A stretch of 64,000 nt of DNA, from contig NZ_CP007264.1 of the NCBI RefSeq assembly GCF_000585495.1, positions 248,001 through 312,000 on the forward strand, written 5' to 3'. Below are positions 47,041-56,970 of the stretch, in pieces. The notes below the pieces were generated by a model. It was not told where the DNA came from and made no database searches. It saw only the letters and a list, made by a program, of their open reading frames with translations. The DNA is from Thermococcus nautili (GTDB taxonomy: Archaea > Methanobacteriota_B > Thermococci > Thermococcales > Thermococcaceae). The translations under genes were made by a program, and so were the position numbers. The stretch's first letter is position 1. Every line of letters starts with the position of its first letter.

Positions 47041-47604
47041 ATGATAGCGGTCGTTTCAATTGGCCCCATCGAGCGGTCGCTCGTTGAGGGCGTCGTTGAC
47101 TCCGTAAGGAATTACTACTCGCGCTTCGGGATTAGTGTCGAGTTCGTTGGTGAGGTTCCGGCCGAGCCCTTCTCGGTTGCCTTCAACGCCAGGAGAAACC
47201 AGTACCTTGGGAGGGTTTTCCTGCCAACGCTCTCCGCCCTTCGGGAGGAGCTTGGGGCAGTAGCTATTCTCGGCATCACGGAACTCGACCTCTACGAGGA
47301 GGGGCTGAACTTCGTATTCGGCCTGGCAAACCCCTCCTTGAGGAGCGCCATCGTCTCGGTTCAAAGGCTCAGGAACGAGTTCTACGGTCTTGAGCCCGAC
47401 GACACGCTCCTTCTTGAGCGGACCGTCAAGGAGGCGATGCACGAGCTCGGCCACGTTTTCGGTCTCAAGCACTGTCCGAACCCGAGGTGCGTTATGCACT
47501 TCTCTAATTCCCTCCTCGACACCGACGCCAAGGGGCCCCTCTACTGCCCGAGGTGCGAGGAGAAGCTTGAGGAAAACCTTAGGAAACTGGGGGTGTTGTC
47601 GTGA
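47041..47604 (+). CDS. amzA: Archaemetzincin
   Basis: 187 residues. Zinc metalloprotease of the archaelysin family with MHELGHVFGLKHC (HExxHxxGxxH) followed by CPNPRCVMHFSN and CPRC, forming the second zinc site CX4CXMX17CXXC characteristic of the group. N-terminal half is a mixed alpha/beta domain. ATG 47041 starts the conserved MIAVVSIGPI; two TATA-like elements (GGTTTATTGG and CTTATATCC) lie at about 47004-47030. The stop overlaps the CYTH gene start (GTGA). Confidence 0.93.
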   Translation: MIAVVSIGPIERSLVEGVVDSVRNYYSRFGISVEFVGEVPAEPFSVAFNARRNQYLGRVFLPTLSALREELGAVAILGITELDLYEEGLNFVFGLANPSLRSAIVSVQRLRNEFYGLEPDDTLLLERTVKEAMHELGHVFGLKHCPNPRCVMHFSNSLLDTDAKGPLYCPRCEEKLEENLRKLGVLS

Positions 47605-48137
47605 TTGAGGTTGAGGTCAAGGGCTACGCCGACGATAAGGTCTTTGAGCGCGTTAGGGAGAGCTTCCGGCTTATAAGGAAGGAGTACCACGAGGATACCT
47701 ACTACCAGCACCCGTGCAGGGACTTTTCAAAGACGGACGAGGCCCTGAGGATTCGCGTGAGACGCTTCAACGGCCACTTCGAGGCCTTCTTGACCTACAA
47801 GGGGCCGAAGCTCGATTCCGTCTCAAAGACGAGGGAGGAGATAGAGGTTCCCATCGAGGACCCCGATGCCCACGCGAGGATTCTTGAGGCTCTCGGCTTC
47901 CGCGAGGTTCTGACCGTTGAGAAGGTTCGCGAGAAGTACTACGTGGAGAAGGGCATCACCCTGACCCTCGACGAGGTTGAGGGCCTCGGGAAGTTCGTGG
48001 AGATTGAGGCCTTAACAGACGATAGGGAAAAAGTTCCCGAGCTCGTCGAGAAGCTTAGGGGGATTCTGCTTGAGCTCGGCGTTACGCGCTTCGAGAGGCG
48101 CTCCTACCTTGAGCTACTGCTCGGGAAGGGGGGCTGA
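47601..48137 (+). CDS. CYTH domain protein (class IV adenylate cyclase/ThTPase-like)
   Basis: 178 residues. The N-terminal IEVEVKGY contains the ExExK signature; further charged strands ALRIRVRRFNGHFEAFLTYKGP, KTREEIEVP and KFVEIEAL line the tunnel that binds triphosphates with divalent metal. The family includes CyaB-like adenylate cyclases, thiamine triphosphatases and inorganic triphosphatases, and the sequence does not tell which. Starts at GTG 47601 with a 4-base overlap with amzA; stop abuts the next start. Confidence 0.9.
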   Translation: MIEVEVKGYADDKVFERVRESFRLIRKEYHEDTYYQHPCRDFSKTDEALRIRVRRFNGHFEAFLTYKGPKLDSVSKTREEIEVPIEDPDAHARILEALGFREVLTVEKVREKYYVEKGITLTLDEVEGLGKFVEIEALTDDREKVPELVEKLRGILLELGVTRFERRSYLELLLGKGG

Positions 48138-48986
48138 ATGGGGAAGCTGGATGAACTGTTCGGTGTAATCAAGGGGAAGCGACCGGATACGGAAGTGCTA
48201 ACTGAGATAGAGGACAGACTGCTCGTTGATGATGTTCCCGGGGCCATAGCTCTCCTAGAAGAGCTCGAGAAGGAGCAGAACGTCGTCATAGCTGTCAGGA
48301 TGATTCTCCGAAAGATTCTCCGCATGAAGGAATCCGAAGAGACGGAGGTTCGTTTCGTTCCGCTCCTCAAGCAACTCGTTCCCTACATCAACGGGGTGAA
48401 AAATGAGCGCTACCGCGCACTCCTTCTCGGCGAACTGGCGATGGGTTTCTACATAATTGGGGCCGAACTTGAAGGTGATTTCGCCCTTAAAGCCTCGATA
48501 AACCTCGCTCTGAATCATCCAGACGTGCTGAGGGACATAATAATGGGCCTCATTAACGCCGGCCTCTTCCCAAAGGCCGGTTACGCAATGAAGTTCGTTA
48601 AGGACAAGGAAAAGCTCGACGTTGTTCTCGTTCACCTTGCCGAGGTTCTCTACGAGAGGGGAGAGGCCGAGAAGGCTCTGGCGGTGATAGGTCACATAAC
48701 GAGCAACTTCCATCGGGCCGTTGCGCTGCTTCACCTGGCCCAGTTTGAGAAGGACAGGGACAGGGAGAAGGCCCTTCAGTTCGTTGACTGGGCAATAAAG
48801 CTCGCCGAGAGGATAGAAGACCCCGACGCGAGGTTCGAGCTGATGCTCAAGCTCTACGACCTGAGGCACGAAATAGTGGGTGAGCCGCTCAGTCTCTCCG
48901 AGCTACTCGCGAGGGAAACTCCTGAGGAGACAGGGCAGGCGGAAGACCAAGGGCCCTCGACAGGAGGAGGGAGTGAGGAACCTTAA
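48138..48986 (+). CDS. TPR-like helical repeat protein
   Basis: 282 residues, almost entirely helical, with pairs of helices such as VPGAIALLEELEKEQNVVIA, FALKASINLALNHPDVLRDI, LAEVLYERGEAEKALAVIGH and REKALQFVDWAIKLAERIED resembling degenerate TPR units. Likely a protein-protein adaptor. The last 33 residues (acidic/Gly-Ser rich, ending TGGGSEEP) are encoded opposite the end of the ECF ATPase gene, a 98-base overlap. It starts immediately after the CYTH stop, so it is co-transcribed with amzA and CYTH. Confidence 0.78.
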   Translation: MGKLDELFGVIKGKRPDTEVLTEIEDRLLVDDVPGAIALLEELEKEQNVVIAVRMILRKILRMKESEETEVRFVPLLKQLVPYINGVKNERYRALLLGELAMGFYIIGAELEGDFALKASINLALNHPDVLRDIIMGLINAGLFPKAGYAMKFVKDKEKLDVVLVHLAEVLYERGEAEKALAVIGHITSNFHRAVALLHLAQFEKDRDREKALQFVDWAIKLAERIEDPDARFELMLKLYDLRHEIVGEPLSLSELLARETPEETGQAEDQGPSTGGGSEEP

Positions 48987-49718
48987 CCCCTATCTCGACG
49001 AGCTCTTCAACCCGTTCTGCAACCTCTCTGGGGGTTCCCTGGAGGATTACCCTCCCACCGTTTAAAACCACGAGTCTGTCAGCTTTTCTGAAGAGAAAGC
49101 GCGAATCGTGCTCGACCATAACGACCGTTGTTCCTGCCCTATTGAGCTCCTCAACGACCCTCAGAACCTCCCGCTTCCCCTTCGGGTCGAGCTGGGACGT
49201 CGGCTCATCTAGAATAAGGTGGCTCGGCTTCATCGCTATGACAGACGCTATGGCCAGCCTCTGCTTCTCGCCTCCGCTGAGATTGGGGGGAAACTCGTTT
49301 TCGAGGCCCCCGAGACCGACCACCTTAAGGGCCCACTCAACCCTCTCCGCTATCTCCTCCCTTGGAAGGCCGAGGTTTTCAAGGGCGAAGGCAACCTCAT
49401 CCTCAACGGTCATGTTGAACAGCTGGCTCTCCGGGTTCTGGAGGACGAGACCGACGAGCGTTGAAAGCTTTGAAACCGGCGTTTCCGTTGTTTTGAAGGT
49501 CTTCCCCGTTTTCGGGTCCCGGACAATGACCTCTCCCGAGAACGCTCCCCTAATCGAGTTGGGGATTATCCCGTTCAGCGTTAGTGCGAGCGTAGACTTT
49601 CCGCTTCCACTCGGGCCGAGGATTCCCACGAACTCGCCATCCCCTATTTTCAGGCTCACGTCCATCAGGGCAGGGTTTTTTGAGCGCGGATACCTGAACG
49701 TCACGTCCCTGAGTTCAA

Positions 49719-49722
<4 letters not shown>
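48889..49722 (-). CDS. ECF/CbiO-type ABC transporter ATPase
   Basis: 277 residues. Walker A GILGPSGSGKSTLALTLNGI, Q-loop VLQNPESQLFNM (the LQNPxxQ typical of energy-coupling-factor ATPases), signature NLSGGEKQRLAIASV, Walker B LILDEPTSQLDP and H-loop MVEHDSRFL. The C-terminal extension (RVEELVEIGVKVPHSLLLSR) is also ECF-like. No EcfT or substrate-binding S component is present in the window, so the rest of the transporter must be elsewhere. ATG 49722 overlaps the trkH stop by 4 bases. Its 3' end is antisense to the helical-repeat gene for 98 bases. Confidence 0.9.
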
Positions 49723-52175
<2,453 letters not shown>

Positions 52176-52212
52176 ACTCCCTTCTCTTTTGTTTGTCCCA
52201 GATGACTACAAC

Positions 52213-52228
52213 ATCTCGAGTCCCGCGC
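52213..52228 (-). repeat. Partial copy of tRNA-Ser anticodon-arm sequence
   Basis: ATCTCGAGTCCCGCGC (plus strand) is identical to 52432-52447 inside tRNA-Ser and in the same orientation, 219 bases apart; similarity continues weakly (TTC). It spans the anticodon loop and the 5' side of the anticodon stem and D-arm edge. A likely reading is an attachment-site scar left by an integrated element; antisense pairing with the tRNA is an alternative. Confidence 0.55.
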
Positions 52229-52298
52229 TTCTATTGGGGATGTATGAGAAGTGTAGAGTTCTTTCAAACACACGCATGAGTTATGTTTTCTATTTCCC

Positions 52299-52317
52299 AC
52301 GTCCGAAGGACGTTTTT
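52299..52317 (+). terminator. Hairpin with T run downstream of map
   Basis: ACGTCC and GGACGT pair perfectly around GAA and are followed by TTTTT. It is 124 bases past the map stop and in the plus orientation. Confidence 0.4.
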
Positions 52318-52384
52318 GATGTTTGAAAACGATAGAAGGGTAGAAATTTGAGTAGGAACCCCCAAACGGGCTCGGCAGTTTGTT

Positions 52385-52471
52385 TGGCGCCGGGGCAGGG
52401 ATTTGAACCCTGGTGGGCGGACGCCCACGGGATCTCGAGTCCCGCGCCTTCCCAGGCTAGGCTACCCCGGC
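52385..52471 (-). tRNA. tRNA-Ser(CGA)
   Basis: Read on the minus strand: acceptor GCCGGGG pairs with CCCCGGC, discriminator G and an encoded CCA end (52387-52385). The D arm contains TAGCCTAGCCTGGGAAGGC, the anticodon loop is CTCGAGA between CGGGA and TCCCG, giving anticodon CGA (codon UCG, serine), a long type II variable arm TGGGCGTCCGCCCA follows, and the T loop is GGGTTCAAATCCC. All stems pair well. No intron. A box at 52495-52504 provides the promoter. Confidence 0.97.
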
Positions 52472-52494
52472 GCGGTCTTTGGTTTGCTAACCGG

Positions 52495-52504
52495 TTTTAT
52501 AAAT
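52495..52504 (-). promoter_or_regulatory. TATA box of tRNA-Ser
   Basis: Minus-strand ATTTATAAAAC, preceded by GCGGAAAG, is about 28 bases before the tRNA 5' end, matching the expected archaeal tRNA promoter spacing. Confidence 0.6.
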
Positions 52505-52607
52505 CTTTCCGCGAAAACTTTATTAACCTAAGTTAACTAAAATGTCGCCGGTTGCAAAGGTTTAAATCCCAGGAGAACCAATATATAAATTGCAGGAGGT
52601 GGCAGAA

Positions 52608-53783
52608 ATGGTCGGAATTCAGGTGCAGAAGGTAATGACGGACAGGTTCCAGAAGATAGACATCGACGCCCCCCTTTCTGAGGCGATAGGAATCTTCGAA
52701 AAGGAAGACCCCGACCTCATTCTGGTGTTTGATGGAAACCTGTACAAAGGCGTTCTGACCCAGGACTTGATTATCCGCTCCCACCTCAAGTGGGACCCAA
52801 CCAAGGCCAAGGTTAGGGACGTTTACAAACCTGCTCCGGTTATAAAGCCTGACGAGGACTTGAGCAAAGCGGCAAAGCTCATGATGGAGGTTGACCTCCG
52901 CTCCCTTCCCGTCGGGGAGAGCAAAGCTGAAATCATCGGTGTTATAAACGATATAGCCGTTCTCGATAGGGTCGCCGAGACCGAGTTCGGTAAGAAGACC
53001 GTCGAGGAGTTCATGACAAAAGACGTCATAACCCTCAAGCCGGACGACACCGTCGCCAAGGCCCTCGCGACGATGCGCGACCACGCGATATCGAGGATTC
53101 CGATAGTTGACGAGGAGGGAAGACTCGAAGGCCTCGTCACGCTCCACGACCTAATCGTTAGGTTCATCAAACCCCGCTTCAGGGCCAAGGCCGGTGAGCT
53201 GGCCGGTGAGAAGATACCACCCTTCAGCATGCCCCTCCGCGACGTGATGATTAGGGGAGTCATAACCATACTCCCGGACGCGAAGGTCAGGGAAGCGGTC
53301 GCCACGATGAAGGACAACGATATAGACGGCCTCGTCGTCGTCAACGAGAACAACAAGGTCGTCGGAATACTCACCGTCAAGGACCTGCTCCTGCCCATCT
53401 CGAAGATGACGGAGAAGGAGGCAAGGTTCTACCTCCAGCTTGGCGGTGACGCCTCGATACTCAGCGACTTCACGAGGGAAAGGATAATCGAGGACATCAA
53501 GCGCTTCGTCGACGGCTACGAAGATTTACTCGGCCAGGAGGGCATAATATACCTCTACATCAGGCGCTTCCCGGAGAAGTTCAGGGGAGTTCACCTCTAC
53601 CAGGCTAGGATGAGGGTCGTCACCGACAGGGGCGTCTTCGTTGCCACCGGCGAAACCTGGGGAGCGATACAGGCGGTTCACGACGCTTTGAGGGCCATCG
53701 AGAGGCAGCTCCTCCAGAAGGCAGAATTGGAAAAGGACACGCGCTACGCCAAGAGGTTCCTCGAAAAGCTCGGCCTCAGCTGA
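52608..53783 (+). CDS. Four-CBS protein with C-terminal HPF-like domain
   Basis: 391 residues. Four CBS repeats: QVQKVMTDRFQKIDIDAPL (from residue 6), VRDVYKPAPVIKPDEDL (69), VEEFMTKDVITLKPDDTV (132) and LRDVMIRGVITILPDAKV (210), each followed by the I-P-V/GV-I core strands. From about residue 275 the pattern changes to helix, then strands GIIYLYIRRF, YQARMRVVTD, GVFVATGE and a long helix AIQAVHDALRAIERQL, which is the beta-alpha-beta-beta-beta-alpha order of ribosome hibernation factors (HPF/YfiA). This suggests an adenine-nucleotide-sensing ribosome factor. Start ATG 52608 follows GGAGGTGG; GGTTTAAATCC at about 52557-52567 is the probable TATA. 3' end overlaps the DUF835 gene by 8 bases. 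Confidence 0.85.
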   Translation: MVGIQVQKVMTDRFQKIDIDAPLSEAIGIFEKEDPDLILVFDGNLYKGVLTQDLIIRSHLKWDPTKAKVRDVYKPAPVIKPDEDLSKAAKLMMEVDLRSLPVGESKAEIIGVINDIAVLDRVAETEFGKKTVEEFMTKDVITLKPDDTVAKALATMRDHAISRIPIVDEEGRLEGLVTLHDLIVRFIKPRFRAKAGELAGEKIPPFSMPLRDVMIRGVITILPDAKVREAVATMKDNDIDGLVVVNENNKVVGILTVKDLLLPISKMTEKEARFYLQLGGDASILSDFTRERIIEDIKRFVDGYEDLLGQEGIIYLYIRRFPEKFRGVHLYQARMRVVTDRGVFVATGETWGAIQAVHDALRAIERQLLQKAELEKDTRYAKRFLEKLGLS

Positions 53784-54891
53784 GCTCCTCGAACTCCCTT
53801 TCTATTATCCTTCTCTGTTTCTCGTTGAGAACCTCCAGGTTTATCACAAGAACGAGTGCTCCTCCCTCTGCAACAACCCTGTCCTTAAGGTTCAGCAGGA
53901 ACTTAACTGCGTTCTCGAAGCCGTTCTCAAGCATTAAGTACTCGAAGGCCTCGACGTATATCGTTCTGTAACCCTGGGCCAGCGCACGGGCTATTAAATC
54001 GGTGAGGATTTCAATTTTCGTCGGGCTTATGGCGTAAACCTGTGGTCTCTCCTCCAGCTTGCCCTCCTTCGCGCGCGTGACCCAGAACACGAGGGTCTCA
54101 GGATTCAACGAGTTCTTTAAAGTTCTCAGGTCTTCCCTTGTTAGGACGACGGTTCCGGGCATGGCCCACAGCTTGCCGAGCTTTCTGAAGGCCTCTTCTC
54201 TTGAGCGGAAGAGGAAGACTCCTTTCTGGGGGGAAAGTTCTCCGTCCGCTTTGACGGGGGTTACGGGATAGAACACGAACTTCACCGCGCCAATAGCGGC
54301 AATCAGGCGGAACATTCCCCCAAGGAAAAACCCTATGGGCGCAAACCAATCTATGAACCTCGTGACGGGGTAGGTTATGTTGAGGGCGCCAAGCAGAATT
54401 AGACCCCAGGGGAACATTGCCTCAGGCGTTCCGCGAGAGATAACGTATTTATCCAGAACCCAGCCGAGGTAGACAAGCGACCCTCCGAGAACCAGGGAGG
54501 GAAGCACTGCCTCTTGGGTTGGGCTCTTGAAAACATCTGTCGCAAGAAGAAAGAGCCAGATGTACGAGGCAACAGCTAGAATGGAGATGTAAACCGTGTG
54601 CCTGAAATCGGTCTTCCCGTACTTCAGATGGAACGCCCCCCAGATTATCAGAATTCCAAAGAAGAAGTTTGGAATCTTGGCGGCTATAACGTAAGCCTGG
54701 GGATTTATATGGACACCCAAGGGGGCCAGAATGTAATCTTCGATTCCAATTGCGTCTATGAAGAACGCGGTGCTAATCAAAACCCACCCTTTGTCCCTAG
54801 TTTCATAGGCTTTGTAAGCAACGGCAACGAAAAGTACCCACCTTGAAATAAAGTTGAGGTAGGGTATGAGGTTGCTTCCAGGGATGCTCAT
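53776..54891 (-). CDS. Multi-spanning membrane protein with DUF835 domain
   Basis: 371 residues. About seven hydrophobic segments in the first 215 residues (from WVLFVAVAYKAYE to FRLIAAIGAVKFVFYPV), then a cytoplasmic DUF835 domain: GVFLFRSREEAFRKLGKLWAMPGTVV, ALAQGYRTIYVEAFEYLML, GGALVLVINLEVLNEKQRRI. DUF835 is common in Thermococcales, looks like a degenerate RecA-like fold and has no assigned function; a sensory role is speculative. ATG 54891 overlaps the stop of the nucleotidyltransferase gene (ATGA). Last gene of the UppP-like/NDP-sugar/DUF835 unit. Confidence 0.84.
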   Translation of the reverse strand: MSIPGSNLIPYLNFISRWVLFVAVAYKAYETRDKGWVLISTAFFIDAIGIEDYILAPLGVHINPQAYVIAAKIPNFFFGILIIWGAFHLKYGKTDFRHTVYISILAVASYIWLFLLATDVFKSPTQEAVLPSLVLGGSLVYLGWVLDKYVISRGTPEAMFPWGLILLGALNITYPVTRFIDWFAPIGFFLGGMFRLIAAIGAVKFVFYPVTPVKADGELSPQKGVFLFRSREEAFRKLGKLWAMPGTVVLTREDLRTLKNSLNPETLVFWVTRAKEGKLEERPQVYAISPTKIEILTDLIARALAQGYRTIYVEAFEYLMLENGFENAVKFLLNLKDRVVAEGGALVLVINLEVLNEKQRRIIEREFEELS

Positions 54892-56144
54892 TTCTCCATC
54901 ACCAACTTCTCCTGCCTCACTACCACGAGGCTGTTTGGCGGGACGTTGCGGTCAACGATAACGCCCGGCCCTATAAAAGAGTTGCTCCCAATCTTCCTGC
55001 CCGGATAGATGCTGACGTTGATACCAACCTTTACGTTGTGTCCGATTATCGCCCCGAGCTTGTGCCTGCCGCTGTCCTCGAGCTTCCCCTTGATTTCAAC
55101 CTTGACGTTGCCCCTGTCATGCCTCAGGTTTGCCGTTATCGTCCCCGCGCCGAGGTTCGTGTTTTCTCCTATTATCGAGTCGCCGACGTAGTTGAGGTGC
55201 GGTGCGTTGCTGTTGTCCATTATGATGGAGTTCTTGACTTCAACCGCGTTGCCGATGTGGCAGTTGTCGCCTATGCTCGTGTACGGCCTTATGAAGCAGT
55301 TCGGCCCTATCCGGGAGTTCCTGCCAATCTTCACGGGCCCGATTATGTAGGCCCCACTCCTGACGACGGTTCCCTCGCCGATTTCAACGGGGGGAACTAT
55401 CACCGCCCCTTCCTCGACCGTTCCTCTAATCTCGTGCCTGAGCCTGTTCTTGAGCAGGTATTCGTTGAGCTCGAGTAAATTCCACGGCCTTCCGACGTCG
55501 TTCCAGTAGCCGTCGTAGGGAACCGCCACAACCTTAAGCCCGGCGTCAATCATGAGGTTAATCGTGTCGGTTATCTCGTACTCCCCGCGCTCACTCAGGC
55601 CGGTTTTCTCTATGAAGTCGAAGACGCTCGAACGGAAGGCGTAGATGCCGAGGTTGGCGTAACCCGCTATTTTGCCGGGCTTTTCGGCTATGCGCGTTAC
55701 CCTTGAGCCTTCAACCTCGACCTTGCCGAAGTGACTCAAATCCTCGAAGTGCTTGACGACGATGGCGACGTCCGCTTTCTCCCTCCTGAAGGCCGAGACG
55801 AGCTCCCTAACCGCCTCCTCCTCGAAGTAGATGTCACCGTTTGCAACTATAAACTCGTCCTCCACGCTCTCCCTGGCGCTCTCTATGGCCTTCGCCGTTC
55901 CCTCTCCGGGCAACTGCTCCACGTAGGTTATCGGCTTGCCCCCGAACTCGTCTCCAAGGGTCTTCTTTATCCACTCGCTCCGATACCTAACCACAATCAC
56001 GAACTCGTCAACGAACGGGTACAGGTTCTCGAGGACGTACTCGATTATCGGCCGGTTGGCGACCTTGAGAACCACCTTCGGCCTGTCGTCCGTGAGGGGG
56101 CGGAGCCTTTCACCCTTTCCAGCTGCGAGGATTACACCCTTCAC
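54888..56144 (-). CDS. Bifunctional sugar-1-phosphate nucleotidylyltransferase/acyltransferase (GlmU-like)
   Basis: 418 residues. N-terminal nucleotidyltransferase: KGVILAAGKGERLRPLTDDRPKVVLKV with the G-x-G-T/E-R-x-R-P-x-T signature in variant form, FIVANGDIYFEEEAV with the catalytic Asp, and YWNDVGRPWNLLELN. From about residue 245 a left-handed beta-helix of hexapeptide repeats (IIGPVKIGRNSRIGPNCFIR, GAGTITANLRHDRGNVKVEI) like archaeal GlmU-type acetyltransferases. Produces activated (N-acetyl)hexosamine or other NDP-sugars for surface glycans. Coupled by 4-base overlaps on both sides. Confidence 0.92.
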   Translation of the reverse strand: MKGVILAAGKGERLRPLTDDRPKVVLKVANRPIIEYVLENLYPFVDEFVIVVRYRSEWIKKTLGDEFGGKPITYVEQLPGEGTAKAIESARESVEDEFIVANGDIYFEEEAVRELVSAFRREKADVAIVVKHFEDLSHFGKVEVEGSRVTRIAEKPGKIAGYANLGIYAFRSSVFDFIEKTGLSERGEYEITDTINLMIDAGLKVVAVPYDGYWNDVGRPWNLLELNEYLLKNRLRHEIRGTVEEGAVIVPPVEIGEGTVVRSGAYIIGPVKIGRNSRIGPNCFIRPYTSIGDNCHIGNAVEVKNSIIMDNSNAPHLNYVGDSIIGENTNLGAGTITANLRHDRGNVKVEIKGKLEDSGRHKLGAIIGHNVKVGINVSIYPGRKIGSNSFIGPGVIVDRNVPPNSLVVVRQEKLVMEK

Positions 56145-56914
56145 GTTATCACCTCCAGAGCGTAGACAACGACGGCAACCAAACCGAAGAGGATTAGGAA
56201 GTATCTTCCGTTTTTCTCGGCCATGCGCTCAAGGAGGGGCATCAGCAACAGGCTCCCGAAGAAGGCAGAGGCAAAGGCAGTGAAGGGAACCCACGCCGGG
56301 TCGCTCGACTGCCAGCTCCCGAGCTGGACGAGACGAAGGATTAGGTATGCCGGTGCCACCATGAAACCCCACTGAAGGGCTTTCTTGGCGCTGTGGCCGG
56401 GCAGAAGGAGCCCGAGGGTGACTGTGCCCGTTCTCGTGAGGGGGCCGAGCAGGGCAAAGCCCTGAAGGATTCCGGCGGAGATGGAGTCGAGTATGCTCGG
56501 CTGTTCCGGGAGCTTTCTGTCAAGCTCTTTGAGCGGGTTCTTCGTCGGGTTGAGGGCCGCGAGGAGAACTATGGCAACCCCCACGAGGGCGTTAACTACC
56601 GTGGAGACCTCGGCCGAAACCCTGCATGAAAAGCTCGAGACTGGGAGCCCTATCAGAACCGTGAAGAGGGTCGCAAAGAAGAGGTACTTAAGCTCGGCCT
56701 CGTAGATGCCCTTCATCGCTTCAAGAAGGAGCCTCGAAAACCTCTCCCTGAAGCGGAACAGAACGGCGAACGTTACACCGAGGTAGGCCGGAACGAGGAA
56801 GGAGGAATAGCCCTCGACCAGCGAGGAGACCCAGTTCGCCTCGGGGCTGAGGGGAAGCCACGACGTCAGCGCAACGATGAGCCCCGAGAGGAGCGCTTCT
56901 ATAGGCGTGCCCAT
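56141..56914 (-). CDS. UppP/BacA-like membrane protein with altered catalytic motifs
   Basis: 257 residues, about seven to eight membrane segments. EALLSGLIVALTSWLPLSPEANW aligns with the (Q/E)GLTEFLPVSSxGH motif of undecaprenyl-diphosphatase in spacing and in W/F-L-P, and GPLTRTGTVTLGLLLPGHSA with PGxSRSGxT, keeping the arginine. Both catalytic glutamates of the first motif are replaced (Val and Ser). It may be a polyprenyl-phosphate flippase/phosphatase variant or inactive. ATG 56914 is leaderless behind CCGTTTTAAATC. First gene of the envelope operon. Confidence 0.78.
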   Translation of the reverse strand: MGTPIEALLSGLIVALTSWLPLSPEANWVSSLVEGYSSFLVPAYLGVTFAVLFRFRERFSRLLLEAMKGIYEAELKYLFFATLFTVLIGLPVSSFSCRVSAEVSTVVNALVGVAIVLLAALNPTKNPLKELDRKLPEQPSILDSISAGILQGFALLGPLTRTGTVTLGLLLPGHSAKKALQWGFMVAPAYLILRLVQLGSWQSSDPAWVPFTAFASAFFGSLLLMPLLERMAEKNGRYFLILFGLVAVVVYALEVIT

Positions 56915-56970
56915 ATCTACCACAGCTTGATTTAAAACGGGGAGAACATAAACTTTTCGTGGTGGTGGAA

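Larger units (their letters stand above)
52176..52384. other. Gene-free segment with tRNA fragment and hairpin
   Basis: No coding frame is credible here. It is AT-richer than the flanking genes and contains a copy of part of the neighbouring tRNA (52213-52228), an inverted repeat TTTCAAAC/GTTTGAAA (52262-52269, 52321-52328) and, inside it, ACGTCC-GAA-GGACGT followed by five T (52299-52317), which could terminate plus-strand transcripts. Confidence 0.6.
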
